This document shows, piece by piece, positions 1 through 5,706 of a DNA stretch of 6,586 nt (the first letter of the stretch is position 1; the number at the start of each line of letters is the position of its first letter). A program made the position numbers and the translations under genes. The notes under the pieces are model-generated. The model did not search any database. It saw only the letters and a program-made list of their open reading frames with translations, and was not told where the DNA came from. Origin of the DNA: CAZLLV01 sp964560325 (lineage in GTDB: Bacteria; Acidobacteriota; Thermoanaerobaculia; Multivoradales; DATKCC01); the NCBI GenBank assembly GCA_964560325.1, contig CAZLLV010000423.1, positions 1-6,586 on the forward strand, written 5' to 3'.

Positions 1-693
1 GTCGAGCCCAGCCCGGCCGACGCCGTGTACGAGTACGAGGTGACTCTGACGGGGGAGCTCCTCGACTCCGACCGCACCGTCTCCGGCTTCACGGGGGATC
101 GGACGCGCGTCCTCGGCACCCAGGCCGAGCGGGGAGCGATCGAACGGCTGAAGCTCGGCGAACGGAGCGACCGCCCCTGCTACGTGAGCGCGGAGAAGGC
201 CGACATCGTCGACCACACGATCGTGAGGCCGCACCAAGAGCTCGATCTGTGTGGCTCCCGAGGGCCGACGGATCGCTCGTTGGACTACGTTCCCCTGCTC
301 ACGACATCCCACGACACCTTCGTCCACGGGGTCTCGGTGTGCAACTCGAAGACCTCCAACAGCGCGCGGCTGAAGGGTGTGAAGCTGTACCGCACGAGGA
401 TCGAGGACGACGGCTCGTTCTCGCAGATCTCGAATCCGACCACTTTCGAGCGGCCGAACTGCGACGGCAACTGGCGAACGCCGGCGACGTGCCCTGCCGG
501 CTCGGTGGCGACGAAGCTCGTCGTCCACATCCGCGACGAAGGCAACGACGAGGTCGTGACCGGCCTGGCGCTACGATGCAAGCAGGTGGAGGTCGAGCGC
601 ACCTGCGTCTCCGGCTGCGGGGGTGCCGTGCGGAAGCTCGATTGGGAGGAGGGCGTCCGAAGGCCGCCGTTCCCCCCGCCTCCCTCGCGGTAG
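1..693 (+). CDS. Cysteine-rich, probably exported protein of unknown function (5'-truncated)
   Basis: The reading frame is open from the first base to a TAG at 691-693, giving 230 residues; the true start probably lies upstream. A GTG at 25 is the first in-frame start candidate in the window, but it has no ribosome binding site. Eight cysteines (residues 60, 84, 114, 154, 164, 193, 202, 206, counted from base 1) suggest a disulfide-bonded protein outside the cytoplasm. Two stretches resemble each other: FVHGVSVCNSK followed by LKGVKLYRTR (residues 107-132), and CPAGSVATKLVVH followed by VVTGLALRC (164-193). Both alternate hydrophobic residues with cysteine, as expected of beta-strands in a repeated beta-rich fold. 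I do not recognise the family. The C-terminus (residues 220-230, arginine and proline rich) is low-complexity and may be encoded by the G/C-rich repeat DNA that continues past the stop. The gene converges on the DUF4301 gene, with its stop 87 bases from that gene's end. Confidence 0.65.
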   Translation, partial: VEPSPADAVYEYEVTLTGELLDSDRTVSGFTGDRTRVLGTQAERGAIERLKLGERSDRPCYVSAEKADIVDHTIVRPHQELDLCGSRGPTDRSLDYVPLLTTSHDTFVHGVSVCNSKTSNSARLKGVKLYRTRIEDDGSFSQISNPTTFERPNCDGNWRTPATCPAGSVATKLVVHIRDEGNDEVVTGLALRCKQVEVERTCVSGCGGAVRKLDWEEGVRRPPFPPPPSR

Positions 694-733
694 CTGGAGG
701 CGGCCGGAGAAAGAGGTTCGGGAGGGGGCGTCC
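644..733. repeat. Near-identical direct repeat flanking a hairpin at the gene end
   Basis: GGGAGGAGGGCGTCC at 644-658 recurs as GGGAGGGGGCGTCC at 720-733, differing by one deleted A. Between them, CCGCCTCC (676-683) pairs perfectly with GGAGGCGG (696-703) around the TAG stop of the upstream gene. An alternative pairing is GGCCGCC (662-668) with GGCGGCC (699-705). The arrangement resembles a short repeat element that has landed on the end of the gene. With only one copy visible, a repeat family cannot be proven. Confidence 0.4.
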
Positions 734-760
734 CCGTCCCCCCCTTGAGGGGGGAGGGGA
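731..760. repeat. C/G-tract palindrome in the convergent gap
   Basis: TCCCC (731-735) and TCCCCCC (737-743) pair with GGGGGGA (749-755) and GGGGA (756-760), with G736 bulged and a five-base loop CTTGA. The stem has about twelve pairs. It sits between two convergent genes, where a bidirectional terminator would be useful, but no T-run follows on either strand, so it is not a canonical intrinsic terminator. Palindromes of the form CCCCTCCCC...GGGGAGGGG are common intergenic repeats in high-GC bacteria. A further run of seven G (771-777) lies just before the stop of the DUF4301 gene. Confidence 0.5.
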
Positions 761-780
761 AAGAGGAGTTGGGGGGGTGG

Positions 781-2376
781 TCAGGTCGAATGCTCTTTGC
801 GCAGCAGGTCGAAGACGGTCTTGACCGGGGAGAAGGTCACCTCGGGGACTTCGACGAAGGCGGTGTTCCAGCCGGCCATGGCGCCGTTCCAGAGGCCGGG
901 GCGTTCGAGGGCCAGGAGCTTTCTGCCGCCGTGGCTCTTCTCGGCGATGAAGACCGCGCGCTCGTCGACGTAGCGGCGTAGGTCGTACGGTTCGCCGTCG
1001 AAGCCTCGCAGCGCGCACGCCAGGTCGACCGGGTTGAAGTGCGTCGCCTCCCGGAACGCCCGCGCCTGCTCCGGCACGCTCTCGTCGACCTGGGAGCGCT
1101 CCACGATTTGGGCGCTGGCACCGCCCCCTTCCGAGCGCACCCAGAACGGCCCGCCCCCCGGCTCGCCGCGGTTGATCACCATGCCGGCCACTCGTAGCGG
1201 CCGGTCGAGCCGGTCGATCAGCGCCTCGCGGGAGGTGTCGGGGCTCCCCTCGGGCAGCCGCACGCCCAGGTGCTCGGCCAGGAGCTCCCGCGCCTCCGCC
1301 TCGGCCGGCTCGCCCGCGCGCAGCCGGCCGATCAGCGCCTCCGAGCGCTCTCGCAGCTCCAGCAGGTGCCCGCCCAGGATCTCCTTCCAGCGCACGACCT
1401 CGTCCTTCACCCGGTCGGGCTGTACGTTGTCGATGTTCTTGACGAAGACCAGGTCGCCGCCGTCGTGCGCCCCGTTCCGGGTCAGGGCGTTCAGGTTTTC
1501 GATCAGCGCGCCGTGGCCGCCCGGGCGGAAGAGGAGGGCGCCATCCTGCAGGCGGAACGGGCCGCCGGTCGCCGGGTCGAGCGCGAGCGTGTCGGTCGAG
1601 GGCGACTGGATCGAGAAGCCGACGTCGAAGGTGACGCCCAGGCGGGGCTCGAGCCGCTCCCGCGCCTCCGCGAGGTGCGCGTCGATCGCCGCGCGCGCCT
1701 CGGGCGGGACGGTGAAGTGGACCCGCACCCGGCCGTCGTCGGCGGCGAGGAGCGCCGCGGCCTCGACGAGATGCTCCTCGAAGGCGGTGCGCACCTCGAC
1801 CGATTCGGTGCCGTCCCCGTAGCGGTGGAACGGGATCAGCGCCTTCGGCCGGGCGTCGTAGTCGAGCCGCCCCTCCGACAGGAGCGCGTGGAGCACCGCC
1901 CCGGCGTCGCCCTGGCGCCGCAGGTGGGCGACGTCCTGTCCCTCCGCGGCGAAGAGCGCCGCCAGCTCTTCGTAGAACGGGAAGCGGTCGAGCTCGGAGA
2001 GGAAGCGCACCGCGTCGCCCGCCGCCGGGTCGCCGGCGACCGCGCGCCGGCTCACCTCGCGGGAGAACGCCTCCGCCTTGCCGGCGTAGTCGACCCAGGG
2101 CAGGAGCGTCCGGAACATCCGGCTGGCGGCGCCCGACGCCGGCACCATCTTCATCGCCCGCCCGGCCGCGCGCGCGCTCCGGTAGCGCTCGACCAGATCG
2201 TCGTGGCGCTCCGGCTCGATCCGGGCGATGCCGTCGCCGGCGGTGCACGGGGCGACCAGCTCGGGCGGCGGCGGAGGGGAGGCGAGGAGCTCGAGCTGGC
2301 GCTCGGCCCGCTCGGCGGCGATACCGTGGCTCGCGAGCTGCTCGCGGTCGGCGGAGGTGAGCTCGGGAGTCGTCAC
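781..2376 (-). CDS. DUF4301 family protein, possible sugar-nucleotide pyrophosphorylase relative
   Basis: This 531-residue protein matches the DUF4301 family, whose members are typically about 500 residues. Recognisable family blocks are MVPASGAASRMF (77-88), RPKALIPFHRYG (176-187), RPGGHGALIENLN (284-296), FVKNIDNV (311-318), NRGEPGGGPFWV (402-413), ATHFNPVD (444-451) and a C-terminal block with GLWNGAMAGWNTAFVEVP (494-511). The SGAASRM and PKALIPF blocks resemble the nucleotide-binding loop and the following lysine motif of NDP-sugar pyrophosphorylases. A nucleotidyltransferase-like role is therefore plausible but is inference; I know of no established reaction. The GTG start at 2376 is one base after the rfbC stop. 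A GGAGG at 2396-2392 lies 15 bases upstream, rather far, so translational coupling is likely. The next in-frame ATG, at residue 75, would cut just before the first motif. Being the last gene of the rfbB-rfbC operon suggests a role in activated-sugar supply. Residues 33-40 are a proline-rich linker. Confidence 0.9.
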   Translation of the reverse strand: MTTPELTSADREQLASHGIAAERAERQLELLASPPPPPELVAPCTAGDGIARIEPERHDDLVERYRSARAAGRAMKMVPASGAASRMFRTLLPWVDYAGKAEAFSREVSRRAVAGDPAAGDAVRFLSELDRFPFYEELAALFAAEGQDVAHLRRQGDAGAVLHALLSEGRLDYDARPKALIPFHRYGDGTESVEVRTAFEEHLVEAAALLAADDGRVRVHFTVPPEARAAIDAHLAEARERLEPRLGVTFDVGFSIQSPSTDTLALDPATGGPFRLQDGALLFRPGGHGALIENLNALTRNGAHDGGDLVFVKNIDNVQPDRVKDEVVRWKEILGGHLLELRERSEALIGRLRAGEPAEAEARELLAEHLGVRLPEGSPDTSREALIDRLDRPLRVAGMVINRGEPGGGPFWVRSEGGGASAQIVERSQVDESVPEQARAFREATHFNPVDLACALRGFDGEPYDLRRYVDERAVFIAEKSHGGRKLLALERPGLWNGAMAGWNTAFVEVPEVTFSPVKTVFDLLRKEHST

Positions 2377-2377
2377 G

Positions 2378-2941
2378 TCAGCGGATCGCCGCCTCCGGAT
2401 ACGCGGGCAGCCGCTCGATCTCGGCCAGCCGGGGTGCCGCCCGGTCCTTTCCCGAGAGCAGGGGCTCGTCGACCGGCCAGGCGATCGCGATCTCCGGATC
2501 GTCCCAGGCGACGGCGATCTCGTCCTGGGGGTCGTAGAGCTCCGTGCACTTGTACTCGACCTGGGCCGACTCGGTGAGCACGCAGAAGCCGTGGGCGAAG
2601 CCGGGCGGCACCCAGAGCTGGTGGAAGCTCTCGGCGGAGAGCGCCACGCCGACCCACTGTGCGTAGGTGGGGGAGCCGCGCCGGATGTCGACCGCCACGT
2701 CGAAGATCGCCCCCTCGACCGCGCGCACGAGCTTGCCCTGCGGCCGCCGGCCCTGGGCGTGGAGGCCGCGCAGGATGCCCTGGGCCGACCGGGAGTGGTT
2801 GTCCTGCACGAAGGTCGCGTCGATCCCGCCGTCGGCGTACTTCTTCCGGTGATAGGTCTCGAGGAAGAAGCCGCGCTCGTCGCGGTGGACCGTCGGCTCG
2901 ACCAGGATTACGCCCGGCAGCTCGGTCTCGGTGAAGGTCAC
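2378..2941 (-). CDS. rfbC: dTDP-4-dehydrorhamnose 3,5-epimerase
   Basis: RfbC (RmlC) epimerises C3 and C5 of dTDP-4-keto-6-deoxyglucose, the second-last step to dTDP-L-rhamnose, in the cytoplasm. The 187-residue length is normal for this cupin enzyme. Visible hallmarks are RDERGFFLETY (20-30), FVQDNHSRSAQGILRGLH (44-61, H61 being the expected catalytic base), GKLVRAVEGAIFDVAVDIRRGSP (69-91), VPPGFAHGF (111-119), YKCTELYDPQDE (130-141, Y136 the likely catalytic tyrosine) and IAIAWP (151-156). The start chosen is GTG at 2941-2939, overlapping the rfbB stop in a GTGA quadruplet. This gives MTFTETELPG, a usual N-terminus for the family. A longer reading from 3067 would add 42 residues translated across rfbB in another frame and is not credible. 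No strong Shine-Dalgarno precedes the GTG, so translation is probably coupled to rfbB. The rfbC stop is one base from the next gene. Confidence 0.96.
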   Translation of the reverse strand: MTFTETELPGVILVEPTVHRDERGFFLETYHRKKYADGGIDATFVQDNHSRSAQGILRGLHAQGRRPQGKLVRAVEGAIFDVAVDIRRGSPTYAQWVGVALSAESFHQLWVPPGFAHGFCVLTESAQVEYKCTELYDPQDEIAVAWDDPEIAIAWPVDEPLLSGKDRAAPRLAEIERLPAYPEAAIR

Positions 2942-4062
2942 GACTCGAGTCCCAGGCGTTCGCGGCGGTAGGTGCCCGACTGGACCCGCTCGCACCAGTC
3001 GGCGTGGTCGAGGTACCAGTCCACGGTCGCCCGCAGGCCGGAGGCGAGGTCGTGGCGGGGCGCCCACCCGAGCTCGCTACGCGCCTTCGCGTCGTCGATC
3101 GCGTAGCGCCGGTCGTGCCCCGGCCGGTCGGTGACGAAGGTCTTCAGGTCCCGGTAGCTGGCGAGGCCGCGCTCGCCGAGCGCCCGGCTCTCCGCCGCCG
3201 GCCGCCGGGCGTCGACCAGGTCGCAGATCAGGTCGACGATCTCGAGGTTCGTCCGCTCGCTGCCGCCGCCCAGGTTGTACTTCTCGCCCGGCCGGCCCGC
3301 ATCGAGCGCCCGCAGCACGCCGCGGCAGTGGTCGTCGACGTAGATCCAGTCGCGCACGTTGCCGCCGTCGCCGTAGATCGGCAGGTCGCGCCCTTCGAGC
3401 GTGTTGAGGATCATCAGCGGGATCAGCTTCTCGGGGAACTGGTACGGCCCGTAGTTGTTCGAGCAGTTGGTGACCAGAGCCGGCAGCCGGAAGGTCTTCC
3501 AGTACGAGCGCACCAGGTGGTCGGCGCCCGCCTTGGTCGCCGCGTAGGGGGAGTTGGGGGCGTACGGCGTGTCCTCGCGGAACAGTCCCTCGTCGCCGAG
3601 CGAGCCGTAGACCTCGTCGGTCGAGACGTGGAGGAAGCGGAAGCGCTCCGCCTCGCTTTCCGGCAGCTCGCGGTGGAAGCGGCGCGCCGCCTCCAGCAGC
3701 TCGAAGGTGCCGACCACGTTGGTGGTGACGAAGGCTCCGGGGTCGTCGATCGAGCGGTCGACGTGGCTCTCGGCCGCGAAGTTGACGACCGCGCCGGGCC
3801 GGTGCTCGGCGAAGACCCGCCGGACGGTCTCCCGGTCGGCGATGTCGCCCTGGACGAAAGCGACTCGACCTTCGCCGTTGCCGTGGCTGGCGCTGGCGCC
3901 GTCGCCCTCCTCGCCGAGGAGGCCGTCGAGGTTGTCGAGGTTGCCGGCGTAGGTCAGCTTGTCGAGGACCACGACCGGCGTCTCCGGCCGCTCGGAGGCG
4001 AGGAGCCGGACGAAGTTGCTGCCGATGAAACCGGCGCCGCCGGTGACGAGGATCGAAGTCAT
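2938..4062 (-). CDS. rfbB: dTDP-glucose 4,6-dehydratase
   Basis: RfbB (RmlB) converts dTDP-glucose to dTDP-4-keto-6-deoxyglucose using bound NAD+, the branch-point step for dTDP-rhamnose and other deoxysugars. It is an extended short-chain dehydrogenase. Its 374 residues show the Rossmann dinucleotide loop GGAGFIG (8-14), the LDKLTYAGN block (33-41), NFAAESHVDRSI (94-105), the catalytic T148-D149-E150 in STDEVYG, the YxxxK pair Y173/K177 in SPYAATKAG, TNCSNNYGPYQFPEKLIP (198-215), and GDGGNVRDWIYVDDHC (231-246). These active-site landmarks are all present. An acidic, glycine- and serine-rich insert occupies about residues 51-66, between the NLDNL helix and the VAFVQGDI strand, where the family is usually shorter. 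It is the first gene of the - strand operon. The ATG at 4062 has no clear Shine-Dalgarno upstream, but the MTSILVTGGAGFIGSN N-terminus leaves little doubt about the start. The partners rfbA and rfbD are not in the window. Confidence 0.97.
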   Translation of the reverse strand: MTSILVTGGAGFIGSNFVRLLASERPETPVVVLDKLTYAGNLDNLDGLLGEEGDGASASHGNGEGRVAFVQGDIADRETVRRVFAEHRPGAVVNFAAESHVDRSIDDPGAFVTTNVVGTFELLEAARRFHRELPESEAERFRFLHVSTDEVYGSLGDEGLFREDTPYAPNSPYAATKAGADHLVRSYWKTFRLPALVTNCSNNYGPYQFPEKLIPLMILNTLEGRDLPIYGDGGNVRDWIYVDDHCRGVLRALDAGRPGEKYNLGGGSERTNLEIVDLICDLVDARRPAAESRALGERGLASYRDLKTFVTDRPGHDRRYAIDDAKARSELGWAPRHDLASGLRATVDWYLDHADWCERVQSGTYRRERLGLES

Positions 4063-4164
4063 GAGAGCTCGGGTTCCGGGTGGGGACGGCCCACCGGGTA
4101 GAGGTCGGGTCGCCGGCGCGAAAGGCCCGGCGCGACGGCTCGCGAGAGGCTAGCATACCGGCTC
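4063..4164. promoter_or_regulatory. Divergent intergenic region between rfbB and uppP
   Basis: These 102 bases must carry the signals for both the rfb operon (leftward) and uppP (rightward), unless uppP is read from further away. I see no convincing -35/-10 pair. TAGCAT at 4151-4156 is a weak -10-like match nine bases before the uppP ATG, and on the other strand TATGCT (4157-4152) is equally weak. An imperfect hairpin pairs CCGG-TGGG (4076-4084, one G bulged) with CCCACCGG (4090-4097) and would lie in the rfbB leader. CCGGCGCGA occurs twice (4113-4121 and 4127-4135). Neither gene has a good Shine-Dalgarno. Confidence 0.45.
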
Positions 4165-4983
4165 ATGACGTATCTCCAGGCGATCGTCCTCGCCCTCGTC
4201 CAGGGCATCACTGAGTTCCTGCCGATCAGCTCGTCGGCGCACCTGGTGCTGGTGCCGTACGTCTTCGGCTGGCCGGACCAGGGGCTCGGCTTCGACGTGG
4301 CGACCAACACGGGAACGCTCGTGGCGGTGGTCGCCTACTTCCGGCGTGAGCTCGCCGACCTGACGAGAGCGGGGCTCGGGAGCCTGCGCCCGGGCGCGCC
4401 GTTCACCCAAGACGCTCGGCTCGCCTGGGCGGTGGTGCTGGGGACGATTCCGGTCGGGCTCGCCGGTCTTCTCGCTCACGATTGGGTGGAGACCGCCGGC
4501 CGCAGCCCGTCGATCATAGCGGCGACCTCGATCGGCTTCGGGCTGGTCCTCTGGTGGGCCGACCGGGCGGGCTCGCGGACGCGCGATCTCGAGACGCTCG
4601 GCTGGCGCGACGCGGCGGCGATCGGCCTCGCCCAGGCGCTCGCGATCATCCCCGGCATCTCGCGCTCCGGCATCACCATCACCGCCGGTCTCTTCCAGGG
4701 CTTCACCCGGGAGGAGGCGGCGCGCTTCTCGTTCCTGCTCTACGTGCCGGTGGGGGTGCTGGCGGCGGGCAAGGAGGCGTGGGACTTCTTCCGCGAAGGC
4801 GGCTCGCTCGCCGCCGCCGGCTCCCTCGGGCCGACGCTCGTCGGCTTCGCCCTCGCCGGGATCAGCGCCTACCTGGCGATCGGCGCCCTGCTCGCCTGGG
4901 TGCGCCGGGCGAACCTCACGGTCTTCGTGATCTACCGGATCGTGCTCGGGGTGGTGATCTTCGCGGTCCTCTTCGCCGTGTAG
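4165..4983 (+). CDS. uppP: Undecaprenyl-diphosphatase (UppP/BacA)
   Basis: This integral membrane enzyme dephosphorylates undecaprenyl pyrophosphate, returning the lipid carrier for peptidoglycan and O-polysaccharide assembly; extra copies give bacitracin resistance. The 272 residues are the normal family length. The N-terminal signature QGITEFLPISSSAHL (13-27) contains the (E/Q)xxxE catalytic pair Q13 and E17. It is followed by FDVATNTGTLVAV (43-55) and the second signature PGISRSGITITAGL (163-176) with the conserved arginine R167. Hydrophobic stretches at about 45-58, 86-104, 116-131, 147-162, 186-202, 221-245 and 251-271 fit the polytopic BacA fold. ATG at 4165 gives the standard N-terminus. 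Upstream, only GAGAGG at 4143-4148 resembles a ribosome site, and it is 16 bases away. The gene diverges from the rfb operon, consistent with a shared role in surface glycan export. It ends in TAG, six bases from the convergent neighbour. Confidence 0.96.
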   Translation: MTYLQAIVLALVQGITEFLPISSSAHLVLVPYVFGWPDQGLGFDVATNTGTLVAVVAYFRRELADLTRAGLGSLRPGAPFTQDARLAWAVVLGTIPVGLAGLLAHDWVETAGRSPSIIAATSIGFGLVLWWADRAGSRTRDLETLGWRDAAAIGLAQALAIIPGISRSGITITAGLFQGFTREEAARFSFLLYVPVGVLAAGKEAWDFFREGGSLAAAGSLGPTLVGFALAGISAYLAIGALLAWVRRANLTVFVIYRIVLGVVIFAVLFAV

Positions 4984-4989
4984 GGATCA

Positions 4990-5565
4990 TCAACCGCCGA
5001 GCATCCCCTGCTTCAACTTGTCGGTCGCCGGGTGCTGGCCGATCCAGGAGGCGAAGAGGGCGTCGGCGAACGACTTGTCGCCCAGCGTCCCCTTCTCCGT
5101 CCCGTTCACCGAGATCGTCGTCCCCTCGCCCGGCACGTAGGTGAAGGTCATCCGCTCGCCGTCCTCGACGCTCTCCATCCAGGAGCAGAGGGTGTCGAAG
5201 TCCTTCTTCAGGGACGCGGAGGCGTTCGGCCGGTTCGACTCCAGGCCCTCGGCCCAGGCGTCGCAGATCTGCTCCTTCGTCACGTCGTGCACGAAGTGCA
5301 TCGCCACCCGGCGCTTCTCGTCGGCGGCGAAGATCTCCTGCTCCGAGCGCTCCTTCTCCGGCAGGTAGAGGGCGGCCACGTAGACGTCGACGAAGAACTT
5401 CTCCCGCAGGCCGATGCCGTTGAGGAGCAGCCGGTCGCCGCCGACCTCGACGCTGTCGGGGACGGTCACGCCGGCGAGCGATCCGGCCGAGGCCGCGGGC
5501 GTCCAGGCCAGGGAGGCGCCGAGGAGGAAGGCGAAGGTGAGGGTGGTGGCGAGGCTCTTCTGCAT
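4990..5565 (-). CDS. Secreted chalcone-isomerase-like protein
   Basis: The protein has 191 residues. It begins with a signal peptide: lysine at 3, a hydrophobic core at about 6-21, and a likely cleavage after AASA at residue 27. The mature part has the bacterial chalcone-isomerase-like pattern: a VPDSVEVGGDRLLLNGIGLREKFF block (35-58), then VDVYVAALYLPE (59-70), a KRRVAMHFVHDVTKEQI segment (84-100), FTYVPGEGTTISVNG (141-155) and a C-terminal FADALFASWIG (166-176). Plant relatives are flavonoid isomerases or fatty-acid-binding proteins. The bacterial secreted members have no well-established reaction, so no enzyme activity is assigned. Cysteines 101 and 127 could form a disulfide in the periplasm. 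The ATG at 5565 has AGGAG ten bases upstream, and the frame ends with tandem TGA stops (4992-4987). It is divergent from the ECF sigma gene and may belong to its regulon. Confidence 0.85.
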   Translation of the reverse strand: MQKSLATTLTFAFLLGASLAWTPAASAGSLAGVTVPDSVEVGGDRLLLNGIGLREKFFVDVYVAALYLPEKERSEQEIFAADEKRRVAMHFVHDVTKEQICDAWAEGLESNRPNASASLKKDFDTLCSWMESVEDGERMTFTYVPGEGTTISVNGTEKGTLGDKSFADALFASWIGQHPATDKLKQGMLGG

Positions 5566-5575
5566 GGTCTCGGAT

Positions 5576-5580
5576 CTCCT
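5576..5580 (-). promoter_or_regulatory. Ribosome binding site of the chalcone-isomerase-like gene
   Basis: On the - strand AGGAG is followed by ten bases and then the ATG at 5565. This is a standard Shine-Dalgarno and supports a start that yields an intact signal peptide. Confidence 0.75.
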
Positions 5581-5592
5581 GTGGATAGACTC

Positions 5593-5619
5593 GGAACGAC
5601 GCTACCAGAGAACACCGTC
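5593..5619 (+). promoter_or_regulatory. Possible ECF-type promoter upstream of the sigma gene
   Basis: GGAAC at 5593-5597 and CGTC at 5616-5619 are 18 bases apart. This resembles the GGAAC...GTC arrangement of promoters read by ECF sigma factors, which often activate their own genes. It would give a leader of roughly 80 bases before the GTG at 5707. Such short motifs occur easily by chance in GC-rich DNA, so this is tentative. Confidence 0.3.
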
Positions 5620-5628
5620 AGAGAACAC
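5606..5628. repeat. 10-bp direct repeat, candidate operator
   Basis: CAGAGAACAC occurs at 5606-5615 and again at 5619-5628, a 13-base period; the bases CGT follow the first copy, and CCGT follows the second after a G. The region is less GC-rich than its surroundings and lies between two divergent genes, as a regulator site would. It overlaps the possible ECF promoter. No known regulator motif was recognised. Confidence 0.45.
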
Positions 5629-5633
5629 GCCGT

Positions 5634-5658
5634 CCGGCGCGGGGATTTCCCCCGCCGG
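5634..5658. repeat. Hairpin in the divergent region (sigma leader)
   Basis: CCGGCG (5634-5639) and GGGG (5641-5644) pair with CCCC (5649-5652) and CGCCGG (5653-5658), with C5640 bulged and an ATTT loop. The stem of ten G/C pairs would form in the sigma-factor leader RNA, ending 48 bases before the start. No T-run follows on the + strand, so it is not an obvious terminator. It could affect leader stability or translation, or be incidental. Confidence 0.4.
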
Positions 5659-5683
5659 AGCGCCGCCGCGGGTGAACTCCCGC

Positions 5684-5690
5684 GAGGAGG
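5684..5690 (+). promoter_or_regulatory. Candidate ribosome binding site for the sigma factor, unusually distant
   Basis: GAGGAGG is a strong Shine-Dalgarno core but ends 16 bases before the GTG at 5707. There is no other ATG, GTG or TTG in that frame between the site and the start, so GTG 5707 remains the best choice despite the long spacing. Confidence 0.45.
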
Positions 5691-5706
5691 GGCCGTACCA
5701 CCCGGG

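Noticed and set aside
731..780. Intrinsic terminator between the convergent genes at the left
   Set aside because: The stem is strong but no T-run follows on either strand, so it is listed as a palindromic repeat instead.
299..2248. Long open frame of 649 residues on the - strand
   Set aside because: It is an arginine/proline-rich shadow in another frame of the DUF4301 gene, which has clear family motifs; GC-rich DNA commonly leaves such frames open.
1270..2577. 435-residue + strand frame across DUF4301 and rfbC
   Set aside because: It spans the boundary of two well-supported - strand genes and has biased shadow composition.
2942..3067. Longer start for rfbC inside rfbB
   Set aside because: The extra 42 residues are arginine/proline rich and unlike RmlC; the GTG in the GTGA overlap gives the family N-terminus.
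3004..4101. Long + strand frame opposite rfbB
   Set aside because: It is valine/arginine/alanine rich with no recognisable motif and is fully antisense to rfbB, whose catalytic motifs are intact.
5032..5706. N-terminal extension of the sigma factor in the same frame
   Set aside because: The extension is antisense to the chalcone-isomerase-like gene and has shadow composition; the ECF domain begins just after GTG 5707.
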